Below, in pieces: positions 1 through 10,017 of a stretch of DNA of 64,000 nt. Source of the DNA: JALHUB01 sp050010555 (GTDB taxonomy: Bacteria > Chloroflexota > Dehalococcoidia > DSTF01 > JALHUB01); the NCBI GenBank assembly GCA_050010555.1, contig JBEKKV010000001.1, positions 1-64,000 on the forward strand. Direction: 5' to 3'. The notes below the pieces were generated by a model. That model made no database searches and was not told the DNA's origin. It saw only the letters and a list, made by a program, of their open reading frames with translations. Made by a program: the position numbers and the translations under genes. How positions within the stretch are numbered: the first letter of the stretch is position 1; each line of letters begins with the position of its first letter.

Positions 1-2
1 CG

Positions 3-206
3 ACGGCCACCTGGACGCCGACGCCGACGAACACAACGGTGCCGGCAACGGCGACCTTTACACCGACGCCGACGAACACGACGGTGCCGCCGACGGCGAC
101 CTTCACGCCGACGCCGACGAACACAACGGTGCCGGCAACGGCCACCTGGACGCCGACGCCGACGAACACAACGGTGCCGGCAACGGCGACCTTTACACCG
201 ACGCCA
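3..206 (+). repeat. 45-bp in-frame tandem repeat
   Basis: Four full 45-bp copies start at 3, 48, 93 and 138, and a partial copy starts at 183. Each encodes TAT(F/W)TPTPTNTTVP(A/P). Copies differ at a few positions (ttt/ttc, tgg/ttc, gca/ccg), so the array is real but not freshly duplicated. It begins before the window. Confidence 0.85.
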
Positions 207-566
207 GTGCCGCCGACGGCGACCTTCACGCCTGTACCGCCTACGGCCACCAATACATCAACGCCGCCGCCGACGGCTACCCGGACGCCGACGCCTGTGC
301 CGCCGACGGCCACAACGCCGGCCCCAACGGCAACCAAGACGAAGACACCGACACCCGCTGCGACGTCCACTGCAACGCCGACGCCGGCCGGGTCAGTCAC
401 GCCTACGCCCACGCCTCGGGTCACGCCACTAGACAAGCTCATCGAGAGGCTCGAGCAACTGATCGACCGTAACTGCCAGGGCCGGGCGAGCAGATCATTC
501 CAGTGCAGAGAATGGCAGTTCGAGCTCAAGCTGCTGGAGAGACTGCGCGACCACTGGCACTGGTAG
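3..566 (+). CDS. Thr/Pro-rich repetitive secreted-type protein, 5'-truncated
   Basis: The reading frame is already open at the window edge, so the true start lies upstream; an internal GTG at 39 is only an in-frame codon. About 125 residues are low-complexity Thr/Pro/Ala sequence built from a 15-residue unit (TATFTPTPTNTTVPP and variants) that decays into shorter TPTP repeats. A charged, non-repetitive tail of about 50 residues follows, with heptad-like Leu/Ile spacing (LDKLIERLEQLIDR), two Cys and a WHW end. Such linkers are common in exported and cell-surface proteins of Chloroflexota and act as extended, often glycosylated stalks; that role is inferred. No catalytic domain is visible in the part present. 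A strong terminator follows about 45 bp after the stop. Confidence 0.7.
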   Translation, partial: TATWTPTPTNTTVPATATFTPTPTNTTVPPTATFTPTPTNTTVPATATWTPTPTNTTVPATATFTPTPVPPTATFTPVPPTATNTSTPPPTATRTPTPVPPTATTPAPTATKTKTPTPAATSTATPTPAGSVTPTPTPRVTPLDKLIERLEQLIDRNCQGRASRSFQCREWQFELKLLERLRDHWHW

Positions 567-610
567 TAATCGGACAAGTCTAGAGAGCAAAGCGCAGGTA
601 ATAGCTTCGA

Positions 611-650
611 ACAAAGAGTGACGCCCGCAAACGCGGGCGTCACTCTTTGT
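611..650. terminator. bidirectional intrinsic terminator
   Basis: Perfect 18-bp inverted repeat (611-628 with 633-650) around a 4-nt loop. The outer end is A-rich on the left and T-rich on the right, so the hairpin ends in a short U run in both directions. It sits between the end of the Thr/Pro-rich gene (plus) and the end of the histidine-kinase gene (minus), which converge. Confidence 0.85.
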
Positions 651-674
651 ATGGTGGTTGACCGGGGAAGAAGG

Positions 675-2201
675 TCAGGCTGGAGGGGCGGACGCCGGGA
701 GTGTCATCCGGAAGGCAATGATGCCGTCCGTCAGTTGTGCTTCGAGCTTGCCGCCATGCAACTCGACCAGGTCGCGGGCAATGGGGAGGCCGAGGCCGCT
801 TCCCGCTGACGGTCCGGTGCGGGCACGGTCGCGGCGGTAGAAACGCTCGAACAGCCGCGGGAGTTCCTCTGGGTCTATGTCTGTCGCGGTGTTAGCGACC
901 TCAACGCATACTTGCTGGTTCCCGTCGTTGAAGGCGTGCACGCGCACCTGGCCGCCGGCCGGCGTGAACTTTCGGGAGTTGTCCAGCAGGTTCTCGAGCA
1001 CGCGTTCCACCTTGGCCCGGTCGACGAAGGCATGGATGCCTGGTGTCATATCGCAGGCGATAGAAACGTGTCTCTTTGCGGCGCTTACTGTGGTCCGCTC
1101 GACCGCTTTGGTGGTGAGCGCCGACAGATCGACGTCCTCGCGCTGGACAAGGGCTTGGCCAGCCTCGATCTCCGACAGGAACAGCAGGTCGTTCAGCCGC
1201 TCAGTCAGCTTCGTGACCTCGTCGTATATGACGGCGCCGGCATGCTTTGATTCTTCTTCGCCATTGATCACGCCGCCTCGAAGCGCCTGGGCGAACCCCA
1301 GTATCGACGTCAGCGGCGTCCTCATGTCATGCGAGACGTTGGCCAGCAGGGCACGCATCTGGTCCTGTGTTTCGCCTACGCTCGTCGCCATGGACGAGAA
1401 CGCGCGCGACAACTGGCCGACTTCGTCGCCGCGGTCCGCCGGCACGTCGATGTCAAATGCGCCCTGGGCCATCTGATCGGCGGCCACCGTGAGTTTGCTT
1501 AGAGGTCGGGTGATGTTCCGGCTGATGACTATCGCCGAGGCGATGGCGACGGGAAGAGCGATTACGGCTGCCAGCGCCAGCCAGGGCAAGACTTGCAGCC
1601 AGGCGTGGGCGAAGGTATCGTCCGGAATGACGATCGCCAGGCGGTAGGGCGCAACCTGCGTCCCGGTCTGCGAAGGATCTGCGGCCGCCGAGTCGCTCGG
1701 CGGCGGAATCGTGATCCGCTGCCCCCCTCGGCTGGTCAACGGCGGGGAGACCGCCGCCAGGATGACGCTGCCGCCGGTTCCCCCTTCGAGCTGCCACGTG
1801 CGGTAGTAATCACCGCGAACTGGCGGCGAAACGCCGTCAGCGGGCAACGAGCTCTCCGGGATCTGAAGCTGTGAGCCGGATAACCCTCCGCCCGTGTCCT
1901 CGACGACGACGCCGGAGTAATCGAACAGAAGGATCCGCTCATTGTACTCGGTCGCCGCGGTGCGGGTGTATTGCTGAAGCTGCGAGAGCGAAGCGCCGTC
2001 AATGAGGAGCTGGAAGAACTGGCCGTGGATGACGGGCGCCGTCGCTTCCGTGTGGTCCAGCGCCTGCTGCTTTTCCTGGCCGTGCGTCAGGGCAACGAAG
2101 ACGCCGCTGGCCAGCACCAGCGAGCCTATCACCAGCAGAACGCTCGCTGATACCAGCTTGCCGCGCAGAGTGCGGGGGTGGAAGGCAGACAGCGGCGCCA
2201 T
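675..2201 (-). CDS. Sensor histidine kinase of the export operon
   Basis: A 508-residue membrane kinase. An N-terminal membrane segment (about residues 14-36) and a second one (about 205-227) flank an extracytoplasmic sensor domain of about 170 residues with no recognisable fold. A HAMP linker (RNITRPLSKL), HisKA with VSHDMRTPLTS as phosphorylation site, and a HATPase_c domain with N-box LENLLDNS and G-box GSGLGLPIA follow. It starts one base after the stop of the response-regulator gene, so the two are co-transcribed and are partners. It closes a cluster encoding a MacAB-like exporter, so its likely role is to sense an envelope or drug signal and adjust export. The signal is unknown. Confidence 0.92.
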   Translation of the reverse strand: MAPLSAFHPRTLRGKLVSASVLLVIGSLVLASGVFVALTHGQEKQQALDHTEATAPVIHGQFFQLLIDGASLSQLQQYTRTAATEYNERILLFDYSGVVVEDTGGGLSGSQLQIPESSLPADGVSPPVRGDYYRTWQLEGGTGGSVILAAVSPPLTSRGGQRITIPPPSDSAAADPSQTGTQVAPYRLAIVIPDDTFAHAWLQVLPWLALAAVIALPVAIASAIVISRNITRPLSKLTVAADQMAQGAFDIDVPADRGDEVGQLSRAFSSMATSVGETQDQMRALLANVSHDMRTPLTSILGFAQALRGGVINGEEESKHAGAVIYDEVTKLTERLNDLLFLSEIEAGQALVQREDVDLSALTTKAVERTTVSAAKRHVSIACDMTPGIHAFVDRAKVERVLENLLDNSRKFTPAGGQVRVHAFNDGNQQVCVEVANTATDIDPEELPRLFERFYRRDRARTGPSAGSGLGLPIARDLVELHGGKLEAQLTDGIIAFRMTLPASAPPA

Positions 2202-2202
2202 G

Positions 2203-2883
2203 CTAGTTCTCCGGGACGAGCCGGTAGCCCGTGCCCCAGACCGTCTCTATGCGTACGCCGTGGCCGTGGTCGGCCAGCTTCTCGCGCAGCCGTGCGACAT
2301 GCACGTCGACGGTCCTGTGCCCGTAAAACGAGGTCCCCCATGCGAGGTCGAGCAGGCGGTCCCGGTCGAGCACGACGTTGGGGAAGTGAGCGAACGCGAG
2401 GAGCAGGTCGAACTCCCGCGGGGTGAGCGGAACGACCTTCTCGCCCAGTCGGGCTTCGCGGCAGTCGATATCCATGGAGAGCGATCCGACTTGCACCCGC
2501 TCCGTTCGGGTTGCGGCGCCGGAGCCGGTCCGGCGGAGCACTGCCGCCACGCGCGCCACGAGTTCGTCTGGGTTGAACGGCTTTGTCACGTAGTCGTCAG
2601 CTCCGAGGCGGAGGCCGGCAATCCTGTCGATGTCCGAAGCTCGGGCCGTCAGGAGCAAGATGGGCACCTGGCCGCGGAGCTTGCGGCAGATCTGAAGGCC
2701 GTCGGGCCCGGGCATCATGATGTCGAGGACGATCAGCGCCGGGGACGACTCTCGCGTCTTGCGCAGCGTCTCGTCGCCGTCGCAGGCGGTCTCTACGCGG
2801 TAGCCCGCGCGCCGCAGGTACAGCGACACGAGCTCGACCGTATGCGCGTCGTCGTCTGCTACCAGGATGGGCTTTTCGTCCAT
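2203..2883 (-). CDS. OmpR/PhoB-family response regulator
   Basis: About 226 residues from the ATG at 2883; a 17-residue upstream in-frame extension does not look like receiver sequence, so this start is preferred. The receiver has the acidic pocket (ADDD), phosphoacceptor Asp in VLDIMMPGPDG and the conserved Lys in VTKPF. The C-terminal winged helix has LTPREFDLL and the recognition region RTVDVHVARLREKL. It should be phosphorylated by the kinase encoded directly downstream and bind DNA as a dimer. A 65-bp gap separates it from the lipoprotein gene. Likely targets include its own exporter operon, by analogy with other exporter-linked systems. Confidence 0.93.
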   Translation of the reverse strand: MDEKPILVADDDAHTVELVSLYLRRAGYRVETACDGDETLRKTRESSPALIVLDIMMPGPDGLQICRKLRGQVPILLLTARASDIDRIAGLRLGADDYVTKPFNPDELVARVAAVLRRTGSGAATRTERVQVGSLSMDIDCREARLGEKVVPLTPREFDLLLAFAHFPNVVLDRDRLLDLAWGTSFYGHRTVDVHVARLREKLADHGHGVRIETVWGTGYRLVPEN

Positions 2884-2948
2884 ATTCTCACTGCACCTTA
2901 TTCTATTTTGCAGCGCTAACGATCCCAGCGGCAACTTCAGGCGTTACC

Positions 2949-3578
2949 TCAAGGCGTTGGCGCGGGCGTCGTTTGCGGCCCCGGCGTGCCTCCGGCTCCG
3001 GGCGGCCGTCCGAACCCACGGAATCCATTGCCATCGATCAGGTTATCCAGGTTGCTGGTCGTGCTCTGTACCAGCTGGTTCGCCTGGTCCTGGGTCATTT
3101 GCTCGTTCGCCACTGCCTGGTCCGCGTTCGTCTGGATCTGCTGCGTCAGGAAGGCCTTGAGGTCGTCGCGGGACTTTCCGTGCGCCTGGGCGACCGTCGC
3201 CATCGTTGCGCCGCTAGCCGAAAGCTCGGATTGGAGTTGGTCCTGGGAGATGCCGAGGAAGTCGGCCAGGGCGGAGTTGATATTGCCGAGGAACATACCG
3301 CCGCCACGAGCGCCAGGCGTACCGAAAGCGCCGGGCGTTCCGAACGGAAGCGGTGTCCCCTCTGCGCGCGCCGTCTCGAAAGCGCCCGGCGTGCCGTTGC
3401 CGCGTGCGCGCGGCGTCCCCTGAGCCGCGGCGTCTTGTGACGGCAGCGGTATTGCCGTGGGCGTCGAAGCCGCTTTGCTCGAACCGCCGCCGCAGGCCGT
3501 GGAGACCGCGGCGACTCCAACGATAAGCGTTAGAAGCGCCGGCGCGATGATTGCAGGCCGGATTAGTCCTCTGTTCAC
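2949..3578 (-). CDS. Small lipoprotein with Gly/Thr/Pro-rich linker
   Basis: 209 residues starting at GTG 3578, preceded by a good GGGAGGT ribosome site. The N-terminus is a lipoprotein signal: hydrophobic segment then AVSTAC, with Cys as the likely lipidation site. A low-complexity Gly/Thr/Pro/Ala stretch follows (GTPGAF motifs, residues about 50-95). A helical domain of about 70 residues contains DFLGISQDQLQSEL and a Gln-rich helix (MTQDQANQLVQ), and the end is again Gly/Pro-rich. The helical part resembles short repeats seen in secreted Chloroflexota and actinobacterial proteins, but I cannot name the family. It lies between the exporter permease and its regulators, so it may be an accessory or sensor lipoprotein of that system. 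Confidence 0.75.
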   Translation of the reverse strand: MNRGLIRPAIIAPALLTLIVGVAAVSTACGGGSSKAASTPTAIPLPSQDAAAQGTPRARGNGTPGAFETARAEGTPLPFGTPGAFGTPGARGGGMFLGNINSALADFLGISQDQLQSELSASGATMATVAQAHGKSRDDLKAFLTQQIQTNADQAVANEQMTQDQANQLVQSTTSNLDNLIDGNGFRGFGRPPGAGGTPGPQTTPAPTP

Positions 3579-3602
3579 CCTCGCTACCTCCCTTTCTTGC
3601 TC

Positions 3603-4888
3603 TTACTCGCTACGTAGCGCCTCGATTGGATCAAGGCGAGAAGCCCGGAAAGCCGGGTAGATTCCGAAGAACAGGCCGATGGCAGCCGATACGGTGAAGG
3701 CGACGACGATGCTGAACGGCGTCACCAGCGTGTTGACCGCAGAGCTTGTGCCGAACGACTCGCCGTTGGCAAGCCTCGCGGCCAGGACGCCGATGAGCAC
3801 TCCAATGGCGCCGCCGACGAGCGTGACCAGCAGCGCTTCGATGATGAACTGAAGGAGGATGTCCTGCCGGTTGGCGCCGACTGCCTTGCGGATGCCGATC
3901 TCGCGTGTCCGCTCCGTCACTGACACGAGCATGATGTTCATTGTGCCGATGCCGCCGACGATAAGCGAGATGCCGGCGATAGCGCCGAGCAGTATCGTGA
4001 GCGTCTTGCTGACGTTCCTGGCTGCGGACGTGAGGTCGCTCTGCGATTGCACCACGAAGTCTTGAGTCCCGTGGCGGTCCAGAATGACGGTGTTGATGGC
4101 GGCCTTGGTCTGGTCCACCTTGTCGCTCGAGGTGACCTTAACGATGATCTCCTGGATGTTCGATTGGCCCGTTGGGCTGCGGCCAAAAGGCACTCTCTCC
4201 TGGAAGGTTGTGAGCGGCACGATTATCGTCGTGTCGTCGGTACCGGTGCCGGCGGCCCCGCGCGCCTCCATGACGCCTTCGACGGTAAGGTCCAGAGAGA
4301 ACGGGCCGAAGCTAAGGCGCACGTTCTGGCCGATGGCGTTCGCCGGTGTGTCGAAGAGGTCCTGTGCCACCTGTGCGCCCAGGACGACGTTCGTAGCCTT
4401 GGTGCTCATGTCCTGGTCGGTGATGAAGCTACCCGTCGCCACCTTCCAGTCGCGGACGGTTGTATAGTCTGGCTGGGTCGCGGTCATCGAAGTCGCCGTC
4501 GCCGTGCGCCCGTTGCCGGTGAGCTGTGTGCTTAGGGTCAGGCTATACTGGGCGACTACGGCGCTGACGTACGGCAGTTGCGGGTTGTTCTCCAGGGCGG
4601 CAGCGTCGTCAGTCGTCAGAGAAAAGGGGTTAAATGATCTGGTGCTGGTGCTTCTGCTACTACTACTACTGCTGCTACTGCTGCTAGTGTTGTTCTGCGA
4701 CTGAATGAACAGGAGGTTGCTGCCGAGGCCGCTGACCTCTTTCGTTACGCCTTGCTTCGCGCCCTGGCCCGCCGCCATGAGAGCGATGACCGCGGCCACG
4801 CCGATAACGATTCCAAGCATCGTGAGAATGGTGCGCAGCTTGTTGGTTGTTAGGGCCATGACCGCTGACTGGATCATGCTGAAGACGA

Positions 4889-4892
<4 letters not shown>
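3603..4892 (-). CDS. MacB-type ABC transporter permease (FtsX/MacB_PCD)
   Basis: 429 residues with the classical layout: an N-terminal membrane helix (LRTILTMLGIVIGVAAVIAL), a large extracytoplasmic MacB_PCD domain (about residues 50-290), and three C-terminal helices with the FtsX signatures GGIGTMNIMLVSVTERTREIGIRKAVGA and DPIEALRSE at the very end (shown here as separate landmarks of one conserved block). Its start overlaps the ATPase stop by four bases (ATGA), so translation is coupled. Such permeases use ATP-driven conformational change outside the membrane rather than carrying substrate through it. An uninterrupted run of ten Ser shortly after the first helix is unusual. Confidence 0.93.
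4651..4689 (-). repeat. Trinucleotide tract encoding poly-Ser
   Basis: A run of AGC/AGT codons on the minus strand (read as ctg/cta triplets on plus) gives ten consecutive Ser followed by RSTSTRS in the ABC permease. The unit is three bases, so copy-number change keeps the frame. Confidence 0.75.
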
Positions 4893-5656
<764 letters not shown>

Positions 5657-5658
5657 GT

Positions 5659-7719
5659 TCAGCTCCCTCCACGGGCACCGCCAGGAGCAGCGAACGATCT
5701 CGAAGCGCCTCCAGTGCCGCCGGTGCCGCCGCCGGTGCCACCGCCGCCGAAGAAGAGCCCTCCACCCTGCTGAGTGGTAGATGTCGTGCTGGATGACGTG
5801 GTGGTTGAGGCCGTGGCGCCGGGGATGACGACTGTCTGGCCCTCGGTGAGGCCGTTCGTGATTTCCGTCTGGGTGCCGTTCGTCAGGCCTGTCGTCACCG
5901 TCTGGCGACCGGTCGAGCCGTCGCTGTTCTGGACGTTGACGACCTCATTCTGGCCGTCTCGCTGAATCGCGGAGCTGGGGACCATGAGGACGTTCTGCGC
6001 CTGGTCGACGATGATTGTGACTGAGGCGTTCATGCCGGCCACCGGCTGCGGGTTGGGAGTGGCGCTGGCTTCGGGAGTGGGTTGCGCGGTGGGTTGCGAA
6101 GCGCCGGGAGTGGGCGAAGCGTTAGCGGAGCTTCCGGACTGCCGGCCCGCGCCGGACCTGGCGCCCTGGCCGCCGCTAACGATGTGCGCCTGCGCCTGGT
6201 AGGTCACCACGCCCTGGGTCGTCGTGGGGTTCGTGCCGATGGAGTCGATGACGATGGGGAATGCTGTGCCCGTGATGGCATCGAACGTAGCGGTACCAGT
6301 CTGGCCGACTTTGACGTTGGGCATGTCCGTTTCGCCGATGCTGACGTTCAGGACGAGAGCGTTGGGCGTGTTGAGGACGATTGCCGAACTGGTGCTGCTC
6401 GACGCGCTCGACGACGAGCTTCCTCCTCCTCCTACCGTGTCGCCGACGCTGATGTTGAGGGCTGCGACTGTGCCGTCGAACGGCGCGATGATCTGTGCGT
6501 TCTGCAGGTTCTTTGTCGCCTCGTTGAGGGCGATCTGGTCCAGCGCGATCTGGTCTTGCTGCGACTGGATAGCTGCTGCCGTGGAACCCTGATAGGTGGT
6601 GCCTTGCTTGGCCTGGGCCGCGATCAGCGCGTCCTGGGCCGAACTAACGGCTTGCTGCGCCTGGCTCACGTCGTCAGGCGAGGGGTTGCTGAGCGCGGCC
6701 AGGTTTGCGTTCGCGGTTTGTAGCGCCAGTTGCGCTGCCTGCACGTTGGCATCCGCCACGGACACATCGTTGCTGTCAGGACCGCTGCCCAGGTTGTCGA
6801 GGTTGTCCCTGGCGGTCTGAAGAGCGTTGTCGGCCGTGACGTAGGCCGAGTTGGCCGTAAGGATCGCGGACGCAGCCGAAGGCGTACACCCTGCAGTCTC
6901 GGTCGGGGATGGGGTCCCCGACAGGGAACTTGATGGGCCACTTGCGACGATGCCGTTAAGGTAGTCCCGGTCTGATGAACTAAGCGGCACCGACGTGACG
7001 CTTGGGCAGGCCGTCTCCGCGCCCTGCAGCTTGGCTTCGGCTGTAGACAGGTCACTCTCCGCGTTGTCGACCGCTGTCTCGTCCGCGCTCTTGCTGTTGC
7101 TATAGTTCGTGTCGAGCGCCGACCGCGCCTGCTGCGCCTTCGTCAACTGCGACTGGGCCGAGAGCACCGCCTGTTGGGCCGAGCTGATGGTGTCGCTGGT
7201 CGGGTTGTAAAGATCGTTTAGGGCCGTGTTGGCCTTGTCCAGGTTAGATTGCGCCTGGACGACCGCCTGGTCGGCGGCAGCGAGTTCATCGGGGGTGCTG
7301 CCCTGGAGCAGCGTGTTCAGTTGCGTCTGAGCTTCGGTAAGGCTCACCTGCGCCTTCGTGACGGCGTCCTGGAGCGACTGCGCATCCATCTGCGCCAGGA
7401 TGTCTCCTTGCTTGACAGCCTGACCGACCTTGACGTTCACAGCGGTAACGAGCCCGGACTGGCCGAAGGAGAGGTTGGCGGTCGATTGCGATGCTGCCGT
7501 TGCGCTGGTAGTTATCGATTTCGTGATCGTGCCCAGCGTTACCTTAGCCGTCTGCGTCTGGGCCGCCGTCGAGCTGCCGTCGCGCAGAAACGTCGCCCAT
7601 AGCGCCGTCCCCACAGCGATGACGAGCGCTGCGGCCACCACGAGCATAATCAGTCGCTTACGCCAGCGATGGCCGCCTTCTTCGAGAAAGTCGTCGTAGT
7701 CTTCTGCTGCGTTGGTCAT
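5659..7719 (-). CDS. HlyD/MacA-family adaptor with long coiled-coil hairpin
   Basis: 686 residues, much longer than the 350-400 usual for MacA. A basic cytoplasmic N-terminus (RWRKRL) precedes one membrane helix. The first lipoyl half-motif is near residues 80-115, then about 300 residues of Ala/Gln/Asp-rich coiled coil follow, with repeated AQ-A heptads and a Cys-containing insert. The second lipoyl half (APFDGTVAALNISVGD) contains a GGGGSSSSSASSS insertion. A beta-barrel and membrane-proximal domain follow, then a Gly/Ser/Thr-rich tail. AAGGAGGAG lies just upstream of the ATG. It is the first gene of the operon and should be the envelope-spanning partner of the ABC pair. In a monoderm it would have no outer-membrane channel to reach. 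Confidence 0.9.
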   Translation of the reverse strand: MTNAAEDYDDFLEEGGHRWRKRLIMLVVAAALVIAVGTALWATFLRDGSSTAAQTQTAKVTLGTITKSITTSATAASQSTANLSFGQSGLVTAVNVKVGQAVKQGDILAQMDAQSLQDAVTKAQVSLTEAQTQLNTLLQGSTPDELAAADQAVVQAQSNLDKANTALNDLYNPTSDTISSAQQAVLSAQSQLTKAQQARSALDTNYSNSKSADETAVDNAESDLSTAEAKLQGAETACPSVTSVPLSSSDRDYLNGIVASGPSSSLSGTPSPTETAGCTPSAASAILTANSAYVTADNALQTARDNLDNLGSGPDSNDVSVADANVQAAQLALQTANANLAALSNPSPDDVSQAQQAVSSAQDALIAAQAKQGTTYQGSTAAAIQSQQDQIALDQIALNEATKNLQNAQIIAPFDGTVAALNISVGDTVGGGGSSSSSASSSTSSAIVLNTPNALVLNVSIGETDMPNVKVGQTGTATFDAITGTAFPIVIDSIGTNPTTTQGVVTYQAQAHIVSGGQGARSGAGRQSGSSANASPTPGASQPTAQPTPEASATPNPQPVAGMNASVTIIVDQAQNVLMVPSSAIQRDGQNEVVNVQNSDGSTGRQTVTTGLTNGTQTEITNGLTEGQTVVIPGATASTTTSSSTTSTTQQGGGLFFGGGGTGGGTGGTGGASRSFAAPGGARGGS

Positions 7720-7854
7720 CGTTTGCTCCTCCTTGCGACGGGCTGGTCGCTGGACCCCCCGGCGCTGCCCCTAAGGCTTTCCATACAAGACAAGGTTAGC
7801 GTTGAGTCGGTCGCGAAGTGGTTGCGGAATTGTAACAATTAGCCGGCGGAAGCG

Positions 7855-10017
7855 TCAGGGGGCTAGCTGGTGGAGCGCACTCGCCTGGCCGGCGCAGTCG
7901 TAGAGCACACCCTGATAGCCGGACGGCGCGTCGGTTACGGGCGTGCAGGCGCTCTGGACGGCCGCCATCACTTCAGCGGGGCTGGTCATGGAGCCGAAGA
8001 AGGTGGGAAGCGCCGACGGTCCCCCGTTCAGGGAACGACCGCCGCGGCCACCACGCGTCCCACCGAACGGGATCTGCGCGGCGAATCCTCCTTCATTCGT
8101 CAGCACGTAGCGGACCGCGCCCGCCTGAACCAGGTCGGCGAAGCGGCTGATGGAGATGGCACTGTCGGTGCCCATGAAGCCGCCCATCGCCATCACCGAT
8201 ATGTTGTATTGCGCGATAAGGCGCGAAGCGTTCTGCGAGCTCGTGACCGCGAGTTGCCACGTAGCGGAGGGGTCGCGATGCGTCTGTAGCCAGGCGGCAA
8301 GCTGCGCCGTGCCGCTGTCGAAGGCCTGCGAGCCGAAGGTGGCGCCGGACGCGCCTTGCTGCGGCCCGGCCTGCGGCAGCGTGGTGTTAAGCGACGGATT
8401 CGCCGCCTGGCTCACCGACCAGGCTGCCGGGAGGAGCATTAGCCCGGCGAGGCTCAGCGCCACGCCTGCCATCACGGGGAGGCGTCGCAGGGCGAGGACG
8501 GCGACGATGGCGACTCCGGCAAGTGCCGTGACCACGGTCAGCGGGCGGACCCAGCCGTAGAAGTCAGGCGTTCGCCCTTCGATGTGGAGTTGCGTCCAGA
8601 GGGTGAGCGCGACCAGCCCGATCGCAACCAGCAGCCAGCGTCGATCGCGGCGGACGGCTCCCGCCACCGCGACGGCGCCCGCGCCGACTGCTGCCGCGAC
8701 GCCGGGCGCCAGCGCGGAAGTGTAGTAGCTGTGGTAGATTCCCTGCGCATAGGAGAAGACGCCGGCGTAAAGCAGGATCCAGCCCACGAATAGCGCTGCG
8801 AAGGCGCGTCGCAGCGGGTCGCGGCGCCAGTGCCAGAAAGCGAGGAGCCCGCCGAAGACCGCGAAGGGCAGAAGCCAGCCGATCTGGCCGCCATTCGCAG
8901 TGTCAAACATCCGAAGCATGCTCGGGAGACCGCCGATTATGCCGCCGGCGCCAGCGAAAGCACCGAACGCGCCGCCGCCGTTTCCGCGATTGACCGGCTG
9001 GCTTGGAGTGGTTGGGCGCATGTTATTGGCGCTCCCGGGCGTCTGTCCGGAGGGTGCACCGGGCGCTTGGCCAAAGCCGCGGTTACTACCGCTCGGCAGG
9101 TTCCGGCTGGGATTGAAGTTGGGGGCCGGATTGATTCTCGTGCCGCCCCCGCCACCCTGGTTAGTGCCGTCGACTCGCCCGAAGCCGTTGTAGCCAAGGG
9201 CGAGGTCCAGAACGGTGTTGTTGGTGCTGCCGCCGATGTATGGTCGCTGCGACGCCGGCCAGGCATCGACTACGACCATCCAGGAAGCTGAGACGACCAG
9301 TGTCACGAGGCCTAAGATCGCCAGTTGGCCCGCGAGCCGTCGAAGCGAAGTGCGGCTGAACGCCGACACGCCGACGACGAGGGCCATGGCGAGCGCCGGT
9401 CCCGGAATCCAGCCGTCGAGCATCTTGATGTTGAAGGCGACGCCGGCGAGGAAGCCGGCAAGGGCGGTCCAGGCCCACCAGCGGCGACTCTCCAGCGATC
9501 GCAGTATCGCGCCCGCCGCACCGATGAGGGAGAGCATGAGGAACGGCTCTGGGAGGTTCAGCCGGTCGACGGCGACAGTGATCGGTGTCAGCGCCAGGGC
9601 CAGGCCAGCGATCGTCGCCGCCGTTAGGCCGAAGTAGCGACGCACTATTAGCCAGAGCAATCCGACGCTTGCGACGCCGGCTAAGGCGCTGGGAAAGAGG
9701 ATCGACCAACTGGAATAGCCAAAGATGCGCGCGGAGGCTGCTCCGAACCAGAGGAATACCGGCGGCTTATCAACGGTGATGAAACCGCCCGGGTCGTAGG
9801 AGGCGAAGAAGAAGTTGTGCCAGCTCTGCGTCATGCTGCGAACGGCGGCGGCGTAGAAGGTGTTGCCGTAGCCGTTGTCGGTCAGGTTCCAGACGTAGAG
9901 GACCGTCGCCAGGCTAAGAACGCCGGCCAGCGCCGCCACGTTGAGCGACACCGCCGGAACAGAAGCTATCCTCTCGAAGGCCCGTTTGCGTTCGTACGGT
10001 TCGTCTAGCGTGGACAT
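7855..10017 (-). CDS. GT39/ArnT-like membrane glycosyltransferase (YkcB-type)
   Basis: About 720 residues from the ATG at 10017; a TTG 36 bases upstream is the alternative. Multiple membrane helices surround an early luminal loop with the GT-C acidic motif region (NGYGNTFYAAAVRSM) and SYDPGGFITVDKPP, which is typical of PMT/ArnT-family enzymes that use polyprenyl-phosphate sugars. Residues about 290-370 form a Gly/Asn/Pro/Gln-rich low-complexity loop. The C-terminal soluble part (LIAQYNISVMAMGGFMGTD) matches the YkcA/B-type C-terminal domain. Likely role: transfer of a sugar to an exported protein or lipid. It is divergent from the NHL lipoprotein gene and separated from the exporter operon by about 135 bp. 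Confidence 0.87.
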   Translation of the reverse strand: MSTLDEPYERKRAFERIASVPAVSLNVAALAGVLSLATVLYVWNLTDNGYGNTFYAAAVRSMTQSWHNFFFASYDPGGFITVDKPPVFLWFGAASARIFGYSSWSILFPSALAGVASVGLLWLIVRRYFGLTAATIAGLALALTPITVAVDRLNLPEPFLMLSLIGAAGAILRSLESRRWWAWTALAGFLAGVAFNIKMLDGWIPGPALAMALVVGVSAFSRTSLRRLAGQLAILGLVTLVVSASWMVVVDAWPASQRPYIGGSTNNTVLDLALGYNGFGRVDGTNQGGGGGTRINPAPNFNPSRNLPSGSNRGFGQAPGAPSGQTPGSANNMRPTTPSQPVNRGNGGGAFGAFAGAGGIIGGLPSMLRMFDTANGGQIGWLLPFAVFGGLLAFWHWRRDPLRRAFAALFVGWILLYAGVFSYAQGIYHSYYTSALAPGVAAAVGAGAVAVAGAVRRDRRWLLVAIGLVALTLWTQLHIEGRTPDFYGWVRPLTVVTALAGVAIVAVLALRRLPVMAGVALSLAGLMLLPAAWSVSQAANPSLNTTLPQAGPQQGASGATFGSQAFDSGTAQLAAWLQTHRDPSATWQLAVTSSQNASRLIAQYNISVMAMGGFMGTDSAISISRFADLVQAGAVRYVLTNEGGFAAQIPFGGTRGGRGGRSLNGGPSALPTFFGSMTSPAEVMAAVQSACTPVTDAPSGYQGVLYDCAGQASALHQLAP

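Noticed and set aside
3..206. CRISPR-like array
   Set aside because: The repeats are contiguous, in frame and without spacers, so this is a protein-coding tandem repeat.
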